DNA of 37,688 nt from Pseudomonadota bacterium (GTDB taxonomy: Bacteria > Oederibacteriota > Muellerivitia > Muellerivitales > Muellerivitaceae): positions 1 through 37,688 of the forward strand of contig JAJPJW010000107.1 of assembly GCA_021324075.1 (NCBI GenBank). The letters are read 5' to 3'. The notes under the pieces are model-generated. The model did no database searches. It was not told the origin of the DNA and saw only the letters and a program-made list of their open reading frames with translations. A program made the position numbers and the translations under genes. Of this stretch, positions 1 to 8,904 are shown one piece after another (within the stretch, counting starts at the first letter, position 1; every line of letters starts with the position of its first letter).

Positions 1-1
1 C

Positions 2-1432
2 CGGACACCCACCGCCACCAATACGCCGACCAACACCCCCACCAATACCCGCACCCTGACCCCCACTTCCACGGCCAGCTTCACCCCCACGGCCACCGCT
101 ACATTCACCGCTACCTTGACTCCCACGTCCACGCCGCCGGCGAATGTCACCATCCACAAGTCCGTCAACCCCACCAGCGTGCAGTCGGGCAACTCGCTGG
201 TTTACACCATCGAGGTGGACGTGACGGGCAATTCGATGAACGGCGCGGTAGTGACGGACATCCTGCCGGCCAATGTGACCTTCGTTTCATTTGGCACCAG
301 CCCCGCGGGGACGGCCACCAATTACACCCAGTCCCTCTCCCAATTGACCTGGACCCTGCCCCCGTCGCTGGCCCCCGGAGCCTACTTCCTGACCTACCAA
401 ACCCAGGTGAACAACTTCCTGGCGGGGGGAACGAGCATCATCAACAACGCCCAGCTGACCTTCACGGGCGGCGGGCCGCTGTCGACCAGCGCCGCGGCCA
501 CCGTGATCGGGGAATTCACGGTGAAGATCAACGTTTACAACGAGTCCGGCGAGGTGGTGAAGCAGATCTACGTCCAGCAGATGTCGCAGCCGTTGAACAA
601 CTTCTCGATCCAGTCCACACCCGTCATCACCAGCCTGCACGGGGCGAACGACGCGGTGACGGTGGTTTTCCAGGGGGTTCCGATCGCCGTCTGGGACGGC
701 TCGACCAATACAGGCGACCCCGCCACCAACGGCGCTTATTACATCAAGGTGGACAATATCGACAGCACGGGCGCCATCACCAGCACGACCCAGCAGGTGA
801 CGGTCAGCCGGTCGCTGGCTAAATCGACCATCCTTATCTACAACGAGGCAGGGGAGGAAGTGAAAAACCTGGTCACTTACTTCGACGACCCCGGGCAGGC
901 CCTCTCGGTTTCGAGCGTCCAGTTGTCCAATCCAGTAATCGCTCCCGGCTCCTCGGGTGGGTCCATCCCCAGCGTATTGACCATCACCTTGAACGCGGGC
1001 ACGTCCGTGGTTTGGGACGGGACGGGCAACAATGGGGCCTATGTCCAAAGCGGCCAATATTTCCTGGAAATCCACACCAACAACGGGAACGGCAGCCAAA
1101 CCACCGTCATCAAGCAGTTATCCGTGGACGGGCATTTGACCCAGTCGGGGCTGGGCGAGACCTGGGCTTTGCCCAACAAGGTCGGCCGCGGCTCGGGCCC
1201 GGTCACCTTCTATAACAACTCCTCCACCAACCTCACCCTGACGGTCAACTTTTACACCGTCGCCGGTGAATTAATCGCCCCGCCCATCACCGGGGACAAC
1301 GGAACCCACCCACCGACCGTCGGCGTCGGCCACCTGGCCAGCGGCCTTTACCTGGCGGTGGTGGAACTGCGCAACGCCACCAACGGCGGGCTTCTGGGAC
1401 GCCGGATCCTTAAGATCACCGTCATCCATTAG
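2..1432 (+). CDS. Secreted Thr-Pro-rich / DUF11 / FlgD-like repeat protein (3' part, 5'-truncated by window)
   Basis: The reading frame is open from the first bases of the window, so the N-terminus is missing; the in-frame TTG at 116 is not a credible start. About 40 residues of Thr-Pro-rich linker come first. A DUF11-type Ig-like repeat follows (starting VTIHKSVNPTSVQSG, with VVTDILPANVTF). Two FlgD-Ig-like units come next, each with a 'VYNESGEVVK / IYNEAGEEVK' strand and a 'VWDG..NGAY' turn. The C-terminal module is similar (FYTVAGELI ... SGLYLAVVEL) and ends in RRILKITVIH. Such proteins are normally exported and sit on the cell surface or are released. The last module has the general shape of C-terminal export or anchoring domains, but I see no diagnostic sorting signal. 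Function beyond a structural or adhesive role cannot be assigned. The stop is TAG at 1430. Confidence 0.8.
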   Translation, partial: RTPTATNTPTNTPTNTRTLTPTSTASFTPTATATFTATLTPTSTPPANVTIHKSVNPTSVQSGNSLVYTIEVDVTGNSMNGAVVTDILPANVTFVSFGTSPAGTATNYTQSLSQLTWTLPPSLAPGAYFLTYQTQVNNFLAGGTSIINNAQLTFTGGGPLSTSAAATVIGEFTVKINVYNESGEVVKQIYVQQMSQPLNNFSIQSTPVITSLHGANDAVTVVFQGVPIAVWDGSTNTGDPATNGAYYIKVDNIDSTGAITSTTQQVTVSRSLAKSTILIYNEAGEEVKNLVTYFDDPGQALSVSSVQLSNPVIAPGSSGGSIPSVLTITLNAGTSVVWDGTGNNGAYVQSGQYFLEIHTNNGNGSQTTVIKQLSVDGHLTQSGLGETWALPNKVGRGSGPVTFYNNSSTNLTLTVNFYTVAGELIAPPITGDNGTHPPTVGVGHLASGLYLAVVELRNATNGGLLGRRILKITVIH

Positions 1433-1550
1433 GCCTTCCAGGTTTTCCTTCCTTTTGTTTTTCCTTAAAATGAACAGGTAGGGGAGCCTGCCCGTGTCCT
1501 TCTGGCTTATTCTTCCCCGGTTTTGAATCCCCATGTGAATGGAGTTTTCG

Positions 1551-2576
1551 ATGGGTTCCAATCCAACCATCAAGGATGTGGCGAAGAAGGCGGGGGTTTC
1601 CATCACCACCGTTTCATTCGTCCTCAACCGTCGCTCGGATGTGGCCATCAGCGAGGAAGTCAAGAAACGCGTCCTTGCGGCGGCCCGTGAACTGGACTAC
1701 CACCCCAGCGCCATGGCGGCCGGCCTGGCGGGGCGGCGCACCCGGAACCTGGGCGTGGTCTTCTACCTGGAGGACAACGTCATCTCGAACCAGTTTTATT
1801 CCTTCGTTATCGAGGGCATGGTGAAGGAGGCGGTGGGGAAGAACTTCAACCTGCTTTTTTCCTACGTGGATTCGGCCTATGGCGGCTACCCCAGCCTGCC
1901 CCAGATCGTGCGCGAAAAAAACGTGGACGGGGTGCTTTTAGTCGGCCGCAGCGAACCGAAAATGGTGGCGGACATCCAAGAACGCCGCATTCCAGTGGTG
2001 GCCGTGGACAATTACCCGGAACTCCCGGGCGTCGACACGGTGCAGACGGACAACAAACAGGGGGGGATCCTGGCGGTGGACCACCTGATCCAGTTGGGCC
2101 ACAAGCAGATCGGCTTGTTAACCGCCCCCGGCGGCCGCCCCAGCCTGGAGGAACGCCAGGAAGGGTGGAAGGCGGCCCATGTCCGGAACAACCTGGCAGC
2201 CTCCAAGGATTTGGTTTTCCAGTGCCAGAACCTCACCTTTTACGAGGGCTACGCCGCGGCGAAGGAAATCCTCAAGAAGCAAAAGAAAACCACCGCCCTT
2301 TTTTGCGTGAACGATGAGATGGCCGCAGGCGTCCTGCGGGCGGCCCGCGAGGTGGGCCGCGATGTTCCCAGGGACTTGAGCGTCGTGGGTTTCGACAACA
2401 TCACCATGAGCAATTACACCGACCCGCCCCTGACCACCATTTCAGCCGCCAAGGAATACATGGGAAAAGTGGCGGTCGACCGGGTTTTGGAAATCCTGGA
2501 GAACCGGGAGCTGCACCCCAAGCGGCTGCAGGCCCCGGTGGAACTCATCGTGCGGCAATCCACGTCCAAACCCTAA
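1551..2576 (+). CDS. LacI-family transcriptional regulator
   Basis: This is a typical full-length LacI/GalR repressor of 341 aa. The N-terminal helix-turn-helix starts TIKDVAKKAGVSITTVSFVL. A hinge helix segment (YHPSAMAAGLA) follows, then a periplasmic-binding-protein-like effector domain with the family signature GHKQIGLLTAPGG and the C-terminal 'DLSVVGFDN ... PPLTTI' block. I start it at ATG 1551 because GGAG at 1541-1544 sits six bases upstream; an in-frame ATG at 1539 would add four residues and lacks a good ribosome site. The genes downstream on the same strand (DUF4912, GH57 branching enzyme, ROK kinase) suggest that it senses a sugar and controls alpha-glucan metabolism. That is inference from position, and no operator was identified. 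Confidence 0.92.
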   Translation: MGSNPTIKDVAKKAGVSITTVSFVLNRRSDVAISEEVKKRVLAAARELDYHPSAMAAGLAGRRTRNLGVVFYLEDNVISNQFYSFVIEGMVKEAVGKNFNLLFSYVDSAYGGYPSLPQIVREKNVDGVLLVGRSEPKMVADIQERRIPVVAVDNYPELPGVDTVQTDNKQGGILAVDHLIQLGHKQIGLLTAPGGRPSLEERQEGWKAAHVRNNLAASKDLVFQCQNLTFYEGYAAAKEILKKQKKTTALFCVNDEMAAGVLRAAREVGRDVPRDLSVVGFDNITMSNYTDPPLTTISAAKEYMGKVAVDRVLEILENRELHPKRLQAPVELIVRQSTSKP

Positions 2577-2727
2577 GGCCTACACGTTTACCCCGGTGCC
2601 CGCGGGCCGTTAACCGTTTTGAAATATACAAAAAAAGCCGGGAGTTGGTCCCATTCCTCCCTTGCCATTCGGGATTAAAAACAGGAAGATAAAAGCCCTT
2701 AAATCCCAGACCCGACGGGAGGACCCG

Positions 2728-3459
2728 ATGCCCCGGAAAAAGAAAGCCGAAACCGTTTCAACCGCTCCGAAGGCCGCCTCCAAATCCAAATCCGCCGCCA
2801 AACCGAAAACCGCTTCCAAGCCTGTCCGAGCCGCCGCCAAAAAGCCGGCCGCTCCCAAGGCCCCCCGCGCCGCAAAGTTTCCCCCCAAAGCCGCCTCCAA
2901 GGCCCCTGTTTCGGCCTGGAAAAAACCGGCCCGCCAGGGAGAGACCCAAATGGTGGCCTTTATCCGGGACCCCCACTGCATTTTCACTTATTGGGAGGTG
3001 ACCCCCCAAAGCGTCGAGGCCGTGAAGCAGCAGTTGATGGGCGAATACAAGGACAGCGCCATGGTACTGCGGGTTTTCCGAACGGGCCCGGACGGGCAGG
3101 CGGAACTGATCCAGGAAATCCGGGTGGAGCCGGGGGAAATGAACCGCTACGTCGAGTTGAAGGAAGGCGCCTCGGGCAGTTACTTCATCGAAATCGCCCA
3201 AAAGGCCGCCTCGGGCCGCATGGTCGTCTACGCCCGCTCCAACAAAGTCATGACCGGGACCTTCGCCGGCGGCGGAAACGGCGCCCCGGCTTCCTCCTCC
3301 CCCCAATGGGAAACCCCCGCGGGGCTTTTGGAATATTTCAATGAAGTGGAGGAAACCTCCGACTCCCTGGCCCTCCGGGGCCTTTCCTCCGCCGAAGCCC
3401 ACCGGAAAGGCCTGCTTCGCCGGCAGATGGGCCGCTATTCCGCCTCCCACATCGGTTGA
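2728..3459 (+). CDS. DUF4912 domain protein with Lys/Ala-rich N-terminal tail
   Basis: 243 aa. The first ~70 residues are low-complexity Lys/Ala/Pro (repeats of KAASK, KPAA type). A DUF4912 domain follows, recognised by 'FIRDPHCIFTYWEVTP' and the later 'GSYFIEIAQ' strand. DUF4912 proteins are frequently encoded next to GH57 (DUF1957) glucan-branching enzymes, and that is the case here: the stop is 45 bases before the GH57 start. The molecular role is not known. A glucan-binding or regulatory partner of the branching enzyme is a reasonable guess from context only. The start is ATG 2728, with GGGAGG at 2717-2722; an upstream in-frame start at 2662 would add 22 residues with no ribosome site. 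The basic tail resembles the tail of the DksA-like protein at 36646-37113, a composition shared by several proteins of this genome. Confidence 0.8.
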   Translation: MPRKKKAETVSTAPKAASKSKSAAKPKTASKPVRAAAKKPAAPKAPRAAKFPPKAASKAPVSAWKKPARQGETQMVAFIRDPHCIFTYWEVTPQSVEAVKQQLMGEYKDSAMVLRVFRTGPDGQAELIQEIRVEPGEMNRYVELKEGASGSYFIEIAQKAASGRMVVYARSNKVMTGTFAGGGNGAPASSSPQWETPAGLLEYFNEVEETSDSLALRGLSSAEAHRKGLLRRQMGRYSASHIG

Positions 3460-3504
3460 CGGCTTAAGCCTCCGCGTTCAACGCCCTTAACCAAGAAGGA
3501 ACCT

Positions 3505-5118
3505 TTGCCCGACCCCTCCAACCCCACTCCGACCGGAAAGATTTCCCTGGTCCTCCACTGCCACCTCCCTTTCGTCCGTCATCCCGAGCACGATCACTTT
3601 TTGGAAGAGAACTGGTATTACGAGGCCCTTTTCGAGACCTACCTGCCCCTCCTTTCCGCCTTTGAAGAATTGTCGCGCCGGCAGATCCCTTTCCGGATGA
3701 CCCTGTCGGTTTCCCCGACATTCCTTTCCATGTGCCTGGACCCCCTACTCCAAAGAAGGGCGGTCCGTTACGCGGATGAACTGCTCGGCCTGGCACGCAA
3801 GGAAGAAAAAAGGATCCAGTCCCATCCCGAATTCAAGCCGGTCCTTGCGATGTACCTGGAAAAACTGGAACGCTACCGCCGGGACTTGCTGGGAAAGTAC
3901 CATGGCAACGTGGCCGAAGGATTCAAGGCCTACCAGGCCTCAGGCCAGCTGGAACTCATTACCTGCGCGGCCACGCACGGCTTCCTGCCGCTTTTGGCTT
4001 TAAGGGAAGCGGCGGTGCGGGGACAGGTGGAGACCGCCCTCCGGTCGCACCGGGCTTTCTTCGGCAAAGAACCGGCGGGTTTCTGGCTTCCCGAATGCGG
4101 CTACCAGCCGGGATTGGACGGCCTTTTGGCCCATTACGGCCTCCGGTATTTTTTCGTCGAAAGCAACGGCCTGCTGGAGGCACAGCCCCGTCCCCGGTAC
4201 GGCACCTTCGCCCCCGTGCGATGCCCTTCGGGACTTTCGGCCTTCGGAAGGGACCTGGAAAGCTCCAAACAGGTCTGGAGTTCCAAGGAAGGCTATCCGG
4301 GAGACCCCGATTACCGCGAGTTTTACCGCGACGCGGGGTTCGACCTGACGGAAGGGGAATTGCACCCTTATCTGCAGCCTGAGGGCATTCGACGGTTCAC
4401 AGGGCTCAAGTACTATCGAGTGACCGGGCCGGGCAACCAGAAGGAACCCTATGACCCCCAGCGGGCCCGGCGAAAGGCCGAGGCCCATGCCGCCGACTTC
4501 CTGGCCAACCGCCGTAAGCAGGCGGGGACCGTTTCCCAGTGGATGGACCGCCCCCCCTTAATGACCTGCATGTACGATGCCGAGCTTTTCGGCCACTGGT
4601 GGTACGAAGGGCCCGATTTCCTCCAGTCGCTTTTTGAGCAGAACCACCGGCAGGGAGGAGGACTTTCCTTCACCACGCCATCGGCCTACCTGGAGGAATT
4701 CCCCGAAAACCAGCCCAGCCAGCCCGTTTTTTCCTCTTGGGGGCTGGGGGGCTACGCGGAGTTCTGGCTGAACGAAACCAACGACTGGCTTTATCCCCCC
4801 TTAAGCGGCGCTTGCGACGAAATGAGTTACCTGGCGGACCAATACGAGTGGGAAAAGGGCGCCTCCCAAAGGGCCATTTGCCAGGCCGCCCGGGAACTGC
4901 TTTTGGCGCAGGCCAGCGATTGGGCCTTCATGCTCAAGACCGGCAACCACAAGGCCTACGCCGAAAGGCGGTTCAAGACCCACCTGGCCCGGTTCCACAA
5001 GCTTTCCCAGCAGGTCCGTCGGCACAAGGTCGATGAAATTTTCCTTTCCGACTTGGAGGAAAAAGACAATCTTTTCCCCGGGATCGACCCGGGGGCCTAT
5101 AAAAGCCCTTCCAAATAA
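3505..5118 (+). CDS. Glycoside hydrolase family 57 (DUF1957) 1,4-alpha-glucan branching enzyme
   Basis: 537 aa, the normal length for GH57 branching enzymes. The N-terminal motif LHCHLPFVRHPEH supplies the family's active-site His residues (H18, H20). The predicted catalytic nucleophile is E197 in WLPECGY and the acid/base is D358 in YDAELFGHWW; both match the GH57 branching-enzyme signatures. The C-terminal third carries the DUF1957-type helical region with 'SSWGLGGYAEFWLNETNDW'. Expected reaction: transfer of an alpha-1,4-glucan segment to form alpha-1,6 branches in glycogen, in the cytoplasm. The start is TTG 3505 with AAGGA at 3496-3500; there is no in-frame ATG nearby. The gene follows the DUF4912 gene closely and precedes a ROK sugar kinase, consistent with a glycogen or maltodextrin operon. 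The key residues are all present, so it should be active. Confidence 0.9.
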   Translation: MPDPSNPTPTGKISLVLHCHLPFVRHPEHDHFLEENWYYEALFETYLPLLSAFEELSRRQIPFRMTLSVSPTFLSMCLDPLLQRRAVRYADELLGLARKEEKRIQSHPEFKPVLAMYLEKLERYRRDLLGKYHGNVAEGFKAYQASGQLELITCAATHGFLPLLALREAAVRGQVETALRSHRAFFGKEPAGFWLPECGYQPGLDGLLAHYGLRYFFVESNGLLEAQPRPRYGTFAPVRCPSGLSAFGRDLESSKQVWSSKEGYPGDPDYREFYRDAGFDLTEGELHPYLQPEGIRRFTGLKYYRVTGPGNQKEPYDPQRARRKAEAHAADFLANRRKQAGTVSQWMDRPPLMTCMYDAELFGHWWYEGPDFLQSLFEQNHRQGGGLSFTTPSAYLEEFPENQPSQPVFSSWGLGGYAEFWLNETNDWLYPPLSGACDEMSYLADQYEWEKGASQRAICQAARELLLAQASDWAFMLKTGNHKAYAERRFKTHLARFHKLSQQVRRHKVDEIFLSDLEEKDNLFPGIDPGAYKSPSK

Positions 5119-5247
5119 GCGGAAATCCCGCCCCTTTTTCCTGAATTTTTTTGCCTAAAGCACAGTCCCCCATTACAATAACGCCGCCCTGGGCCCCTTT
5201 GGGGCGGCCCTGGCCGCAGAGGCATTCCCATCAACAAGGAGAGGGTT

Positions 5248-6183
5248 TTGAAAACAGTCATCGGCGTGGATCTGGGCGGCACCAACATCGTGTCCGCCGT
5301 GGTGGACGAAAAGGGGAAAGTCCTGGGCAAGGACAAGCGCAAGACCCTGTCGTCCAAGGGGGCGAAAGGGGTCCTGGACCGCATCGTCGAAAGCATCCAT
5401 GCTGCCAGCCACAATAGCGGCCAACCCTGGGCCTCCCATCTGGCTGTGGGCATCGGGTCGCCGGGCCCGCTGGACCCCTTCAAGGGCGTGGTCATCTACA
5501 CCCCCAACCTGGGCTGGAAGAACGTGCCCATCGTGGCCATCCTGAAAAAGAAACTGGGCAAGAAGGTTTTCCTCGAGAACGACGCCAACCTGGCCGCCTT
5601 GGGTGAAAGCTGGATCGGGGCGGGAAAGGGCGAAAAAGTCGTCCTTTGCGTCACCCTGGGAACGGGTGTGGGCGGCGGCCTGATCGTGGACGGCAAGATC
5701 TTCCAGGGCGCTACCGGCGTGAGCAACCATATCGGCCATATCGTGGTGGACCCCAAGGGCCCCCCGGCGCCCTATGGCAACAGCGGCATCCTGGAACAAT
5801 ACGTCTCGGCAACGGGCATCGTGCGCCTAGCCAAACTGGCGGGCCTGAAGCCCCCGGCGGGAGCGCCCCTGGAGGCCCACAGCTTCCAATTGATGGCCGA
5901 GGCGGGCAACCGGAAGGCCTTGAAGGTCTATGAAGAGGCGGGCCGCATGCTGGGGGTGGGATTGACCACCTCCCTCCACCTTTTGAACCCCAGCGTGGTT
6001 ATTTTCAGCGGGGGCGTGGCCGGGGCAGGGGATTTACTGCTCAAGCCCATGATGAAGGAACTTCAAAAACGCAGTTTCAAATCCCATTTGAAGGGCTTGA
6101 AGTTCCGGATGGCCAAACTGGGGGACAACATGGGGGCGGTGGGCGCGGCGCGCCTGGCCTGGCAGTCCCTCAAAAAGGCCTGA
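5248..6183 (+). CDS. ROK-family sugar kinase (glucokinase-like) lacking the ROK zinc motif
   Basis: 311 aa. The phosphate-binding loop DLGGT (residues 8-12), the catalytic Asp in LENDAN (D112) and the second loop LGTGVGGGLIVDG (137-149) are intact. These identify an ASKHA-fold ROK kinase, most likely phosphorylating glucose with ATP or polyphosphate. The usual CxCGxxGCxE zinc-binding motif is replaced by PAPYGNSGILEQ (about 173-184); all three Cys are missing although the preceding His (H161/H164) remain. Several glucokinase branches, including polyphosphate glucokinases, also lack this motif, so this need not mean inactivity. The start is TTG 5248 with AAGGAGAGG just upstream. The context (GH57 branching enzyme, LacI regulator) fits feeding glucose from glucan breakdown into glycolysis. 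Confidence 0.88.
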   Translation: MKTVIGVDLGGTNIVSAVVDEKGKVLGKDKRKTLSSKGAKGVLDRIVESIHAASHNSGQPWASHLAVGIGSPGPLDPFKGVVIYTPNLGWKNVPIVAILKKKLGKKVFLENDANLAALGESWIGAGKGEKVVLCVTLGTGVGGGLIVDGKIFQGATGVSNHIGHIVVDPKGPPAPYGNSGILEQYVSATGIVRLAKLAGLKPPAGAPLEAHSFQLMAEAGNRKALKVYEEAGRMLGVGLTTSLHLLNPSVVIFSGGVAGAGDLLLKPMMKELQKRSFKSHLKGLKFRMAKLGDNMGAVGAARLAWQSLKKA

Positions 6184-6232
6184 AAAGCCCCCAAAAACAA
6201 GCCTCCCAGCCTTATTTTTCAGATAAAAAAAG

Positions 6233-6261
6233 TTGCACTCCCCAGGGTGTGTGCTTAGAAT
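6233..6261 (+). promoter_or_regulatory. Sigma70-like promoter for the 72-aa secreted protein
   Basis: TTGCAC (6233-6238), a 17-base spacer and TAGAAT (6256-6261). The expected start of transcription is near 6268, giving a structured leader of about 87 bases. Confidence 0.7.
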
Positions 6262-6270
6262 ACCGGCTTT

Positions 6271-6302
6271 CAACGGCCTGGCACTTGGGTGTCGGGCCGT
6301 TG
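6271..6302 (+). other. Leader hairpin in the 5' UTR
   Basis: CAACGGCC (6271-6278) pairs perfectly with GGCCGTTG (6295-6302). An inner GGCAC/GTGTC stem (one G-U) extends it. It lies just after the predicted transcription start and could stabilise the mRNA or control translation. Confidence 0.55.
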
Positions 6303-6312
6303 TTGTGTAGCG

Positions 6313-6334
6313 AAATAGTGGTCGACCACTATTT
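6313..6334. promoter_or_regulatory. 22-bp perfect palindrome before the ribosome site
   Basis: The half-site AAATAGTGGTC is followed directly by its reverse complement. It lies between the leader hairpin and the Shine-Dalgarno sequence TAAGGAGG (6341-6348). It may be a dimeric repressor operator or, in RNA, a tight hairpin next to the ribosome site. No other copy was noticed in the window. Confidence 0.55.
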
Positions 6335-6354
6335 TTACTTTAAGGAGGCTTTTA

Positions 6355-6573
6355 ATGAAGCGTTTTATCGTTGCTTTGATGGCCGTGATGTTCTTGGGCG
6401 CCACTGGCGTGGTTTTGGCGGATGAAGCTGCTGCCCCCGCTTCCACCCCGGCTGCTGCTCCTGCCAAGATGGAAAAGAAGTCCAAGAAGATGAAGAAGTC
6501 CAAGAAGGCCAAGAAGGCTGCTGCTGATGCCGCCGCTCCGGCCGCTGCCGCTGCTCCGGCTTCCGCCAAGTAA
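6355..6573 (+). CDS. Small secreted Lys/Ala-rich protein
   Basis: 72 aa. Residues 1-22 form a clear signal peptide (MKRFIVALMAVMFLGATGVVLA, given here as a range with its hydrophobic core at 4-21), with likely cleavage after LA before DEAAA. The mature ~50 residues are almost only Ala, Pro and Lys: an Ala/Pro block, a central Lys cluster (KKSKKMKKSKKAKK) and a second Ala/Pro block. There is no enzymatic motif. A strong Shine-Dalgarno (TAAGGAGG), a near-consensus promoter, two downstream hairpins and a terminator indicate a monocistronic, probably highly expressed gene. The cationic exported peptide could bind polyanions or envelope polymers; this is a guess from composition. No family is recognised. 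Confidence 0.8.
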   Translation: MKRFIVALMAVMFLGATGVVLADEAAAPASTPAAAPAKMEKKSKKMKKSKKAKKAAADAAAPAAAAAPASAK

Positions 6574-6595
6574 TAACGGCGTTAAGTCGAAAGTG

Positions 6596-6617
6596 GTTTC
6601 AGGTGTGAACCTGAAAC
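6596..6617 (+). other. 3' UTR hairpin with GTGA tetraloop
   Basis: GTTTCAGGT (6596-6604) pairs perfectly with ACCTGAAAC (6609-6617) around a GTGA loop of GNRA type. It lies 22 bases after the stop of the 72-aa gene and just before the terminator. Confidence 0.6.
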
Positions 6618-6625
6618 TCCACATC

Positions 6626-6660
6626 ATCGGGTGGACCGAAAGGCCCACCCGATTTTTTTT
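6626..6660 (+). terminator. Rho-independent terminator
   Basis: ATCGGGTGG and CCACCCGAT form a 9-bp GC-rich stem around ACCGAAAGGC-type loop bases, followed by eight T residues. It terminates the plus-strand small gene and separates it from the convergent ilvD. Confidence 0.88.
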
Positions 6661-6672
6661 GCCCAAAATCCC

Positions 6673-8355
6673 TTAGAACTCGTCGGTGACGGCGCCCTGG
6701 CTGGCCGAGGAGACCAGCTTGACGTATTTGCCCAGCACCCCCTTGGGGTAGGGGTTGGGGACGGGCTTCCACTTGGTTTTGCGCTTTTTCAATTCCGCAG
6801 CGCCCACGTGGAGTTCCAGCCGCTTCTTTTTCCCGTCGATGGTGATCTTGTCCCCGTCCTTGATGAGGCCGATGGGGCCGCCCACCTGGGCCTCGGGGGC
6901 GATATGGCCCACGACCAGCCCGTGGGTCCCGCCGGAAAACCGCCCGTCGGTGATCAGGCCGACCTTTTCCCCCAAGCCTTGTCCCACCAGCGCCGCGGTG
7001 ATGGCCAGCATTTCCCGCATTCCGGGCCCGCCCTTGGGGCCCTCATAGCGGATGACCACCACATCCCCCGCCTTGATCTTGCGCTTCTGGATGGCCTCAA
7101 AAGCCGCTTCCTCCCCGTTGAAAACCCTGGCCGGGCCGGTGTGGGTTACGACCTTTAACCCTGAGATTTTCGCCACCGCGCCCTCGGGTGCCAGGTTGCC
7201 CCGGAGGATCACCATGGGGGCGGTGGGGTAGAGGGGTTTCTCCAGCGGCGCGATGATGGGCTGGTTCTTGGACAAGGGTTGGGCCAGCTTCAAGTTTTCC
7301 TTCACCGTGCGGCCCGTTACGGTCAGGCAGTCCCCCTGCAGCAGCTTGGCATCCAAAAGCAGCTTCATGACGGCCGGGATGCCGCCGATGCGGTCCAGGT
7401 CCGCCGCCACGTACTTGCCGCTGGGCTTCAGGTCCGCCAAGTGGGGGACCTTCCTGCCGATGCGGTCGAAATCGTCGATGGTCAGCTTGACCCCGATGGA
7501 TTTGGCGATGGCGATCAAGTGCAAAACGACGTTGGTGGAGCCGCCCAGGGCGAAGGCCACCGTGATGGCGTTCTCGAAGGCCGGTTTGGTCATGATGTCC
7601 TTGGGGTGGATGCCCTTCTTAATCAGTTCCACCACCGCCTGGCCCGCCCGGTCGCAGACGAGGCGCTTGGGCTCGCCCACGGCGGGCTGGCAGGAATCGT
7701 GGGGAAGGGCCATGCCCATGGCCTCGATGGCCGAAGCCATGGTGTTGGCCGTGTACATGCCGCCGCAGGAACCGGGGCCGGGGATGGCGCATTTCTCGAT
7801 CTGCTCCAGCTTGTCATGGCCGATCTTGTTGGAACTGTACTGGCCCACGGCCTCGAAGACCGAGACGATGTCCAGGTCCTTGCCCTCGCATTTGCCGGGC
7901 AGGATGGTGCCGCCGTAGACGAAGATGGCGGGGATGTTGAGGCGCCCCATGGCCATCAGGCAGCCGGGCATGTTCTTGTCGCATCCGCCGATGGCCACCA
8001 GGCCGTCGAAGCGCTCGGCGTTGGAAACCACCTCGATGGAATCGGCGATGACTTCCCGGGAGACCAGGGAGAACTTCATGCCCTCGTGGCCCATGGCGAT
8101 GCCGTCGGAAACCGTGATGGTGCCGAAGATCTGGCCGAAGCCATCGGCCGAAATCACGCCCCGCTTCACCCGCTCGGCCAGCTCGTTCAGGTGGATGTTG
8201 CAGGGGGTCACTTCGCTCCAGGCCGAGGCCACGCCGATGATGGGCTTCTTGAAGTCCTCATCTTTGAATCCCACCGCGCGCAGCATGGCGCGGTTGGGGC
8301 TCCTTTTGTCCCCCTCGGTCATCATGGCGGAACGGCTGTTGAGCTTGGTCTTCAT
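6673..8355 (-). CDS. ilvD: Dihydroxy-acid dehydratase
   Basis: 560 aa, the normal length. IlvD converts 2,3-dihydroxy-isovalerate and 2,3-dihydroxy-3-methylvalerate to the 2-keto acids in valine, isoleucine and leucine synthesis, using an Fe-S cluster in the cytoplasm. The sequence contains the IlvD/Edd signatures '[20 protein letters not shown]' (first cluster Cys) and '[14 protein letters not shown]' (second), the upstream TPCNIH Cys, and C-terminal '[22 protein letters not shown]'. The start is ATG 8355, with an AAAGG-like ribosome site six bases before it. It lies 29 bases downstream of bcp on the same strand, so the two are probably co-transcribed. Confidence 0.97.
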   Translation of the reverse strand: MKTKLNSRSAMMTEGDKRSPNRAMLRAVGFKDEDFKKPIIGVASAWSEVTPCNIHLNELAERVKRGVISADGFGQIFGTITVSDGIAMGHEGMKFSLVSREVIADSIEVVSNAERFDGLVAIGGCDKNMPGCLMAMGRLNIPAIFVYGGTILPGKCEGKDLDIVSVFEAVGQYSSNKIGHDKLEQIEKCAIPGPGSCGGMYTANTMASAIEAMGMALPHDSCQPAVGEPKRLVCDRAGQAVVELIKKGIHPKDIMTKPAFENAITVAFALGGSTNVVLHLIAIAKSIGVKLTIDDFDRIGRKVPHLADLKPSGKYVAADLDRIGGIPAVMKLLLDAKLLQGDCLTVTGRTVKENLKLAQPLSKNQPIIAPLEKPLYPTAPMVILRGNLAPEGAVAKISGLKVVTHTGPARVFNGEEAAFEAIQKRKIKAGDVVVIRYEGPKGGPGMREMLAITAALVGQGLGEKVGLITDGRFSGGTHGLVVGHIAPEAQVGGPIGLIKDGDKITIDGKKKRLELHVGAAELKKRKTKWKPVPNPYPKGVLGKYVKLVSSASQGAVTDEF

Positions 8356-8384
8356 GGCTTGCCTTTCGGTTGGGTTGGTGCTTC

Positions 8385-8825
8385 TTAAAGGACCTTCAAG
8401 ACTTCCAGGCTGTGGCCCTCGGGATTGACCTGGGGGAACAGTTTCTTGATTTTGCCCTCCTTGTCAATGACGGCGGTCACCCGGGCGCTGTTGCCCTTCT
8501 CGGGCCGGAAGGCGTCGTAGGCCTTGGAGACCGCCCCGCCCATGTCGGAAAGAAGCGGGAAGTTCAAGTGGAACTTCTCGGTGAAGGCCTTGTGGCTGTC
8601 GTTGTCGTCCACCGATACGCCCAGGACCACCGCGTCCTTGGCCGTGATCTGGGAGATGTCGTCCCGGAAGGAACAGGCTTCCTTGGTGCATCCCGGCGTG
8701 TCGTCCTTGGGGTAAAAGTAAAGGACCACGTTTTTCTTGCCCTTGTACTGGGAGAGCGAGACGGTGGAGCCGTCGGTGGCCTTCAGGGAAAAATCGGGAG
8801 CGGGTGAACCTTCTTGAAGCGGCAT
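8385..8825 (-). CDS. bcp: Thioredoxin-dependent peroxiredoxin (Bcp/PrxQ)
   Basis: 146 aa. It reduces hydrogen and alkyl peroxides using thioredoxin, in the cytoplasm. The motif [13 protein letters not shown] holds the peroxidatic Cys46 and, five residues on, the resolving Cys51, as in atypical 2-Cys PrxQ proteins. The thioredoxin-fold strands 'NVVLYFYPK' and 'VVLGVSVDD' are present. A strong Shine-Dalgarno (AGGAGGG, within plus-strand 8830-8836) precedes ATG 8825. It is the probable first gene of a bcp-ilvD unit; protecting the Fe-S enzyme IlvD from peroxide would be a sensible reason for the pairing, but that is inference. Confidence 0.95.
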   Translation of the reverse strand: MPLQEGSPAPDFSLKATDGSTVSLSQYKGKKNVVLYFYPKDDTPGCTKEACSFRDDISQITAKDAVVLGVSVDDNDSHKAFTEKFHLNFPLLSDMGGAVSKAYDAFRPEKGNSARVTAVIDKEGKIKKLFPQVNPEGHSLEVLKVL

Positions 8826-8904
8826 GGGACCCTCCTAGGATCGAAATGAGAGGGCATTGTAGTGTCCCAGCCGGGCGGACTCAAGCGAGGCAGCACCGAA
8901 TTTG

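Noticed and set aside
1-130. ACC/CCC-rich tandem repeats as a CRISPR or minisatellite
   Set aside because: They are in-frame Thr-Pro codons of a protein linker without regular repeat-spacer structure.
7279-8388. 369-aa plus-strand ORF
   Set aside because: It is fully antisense to ilvD, with composition typical of a GC-rich shadow frame.
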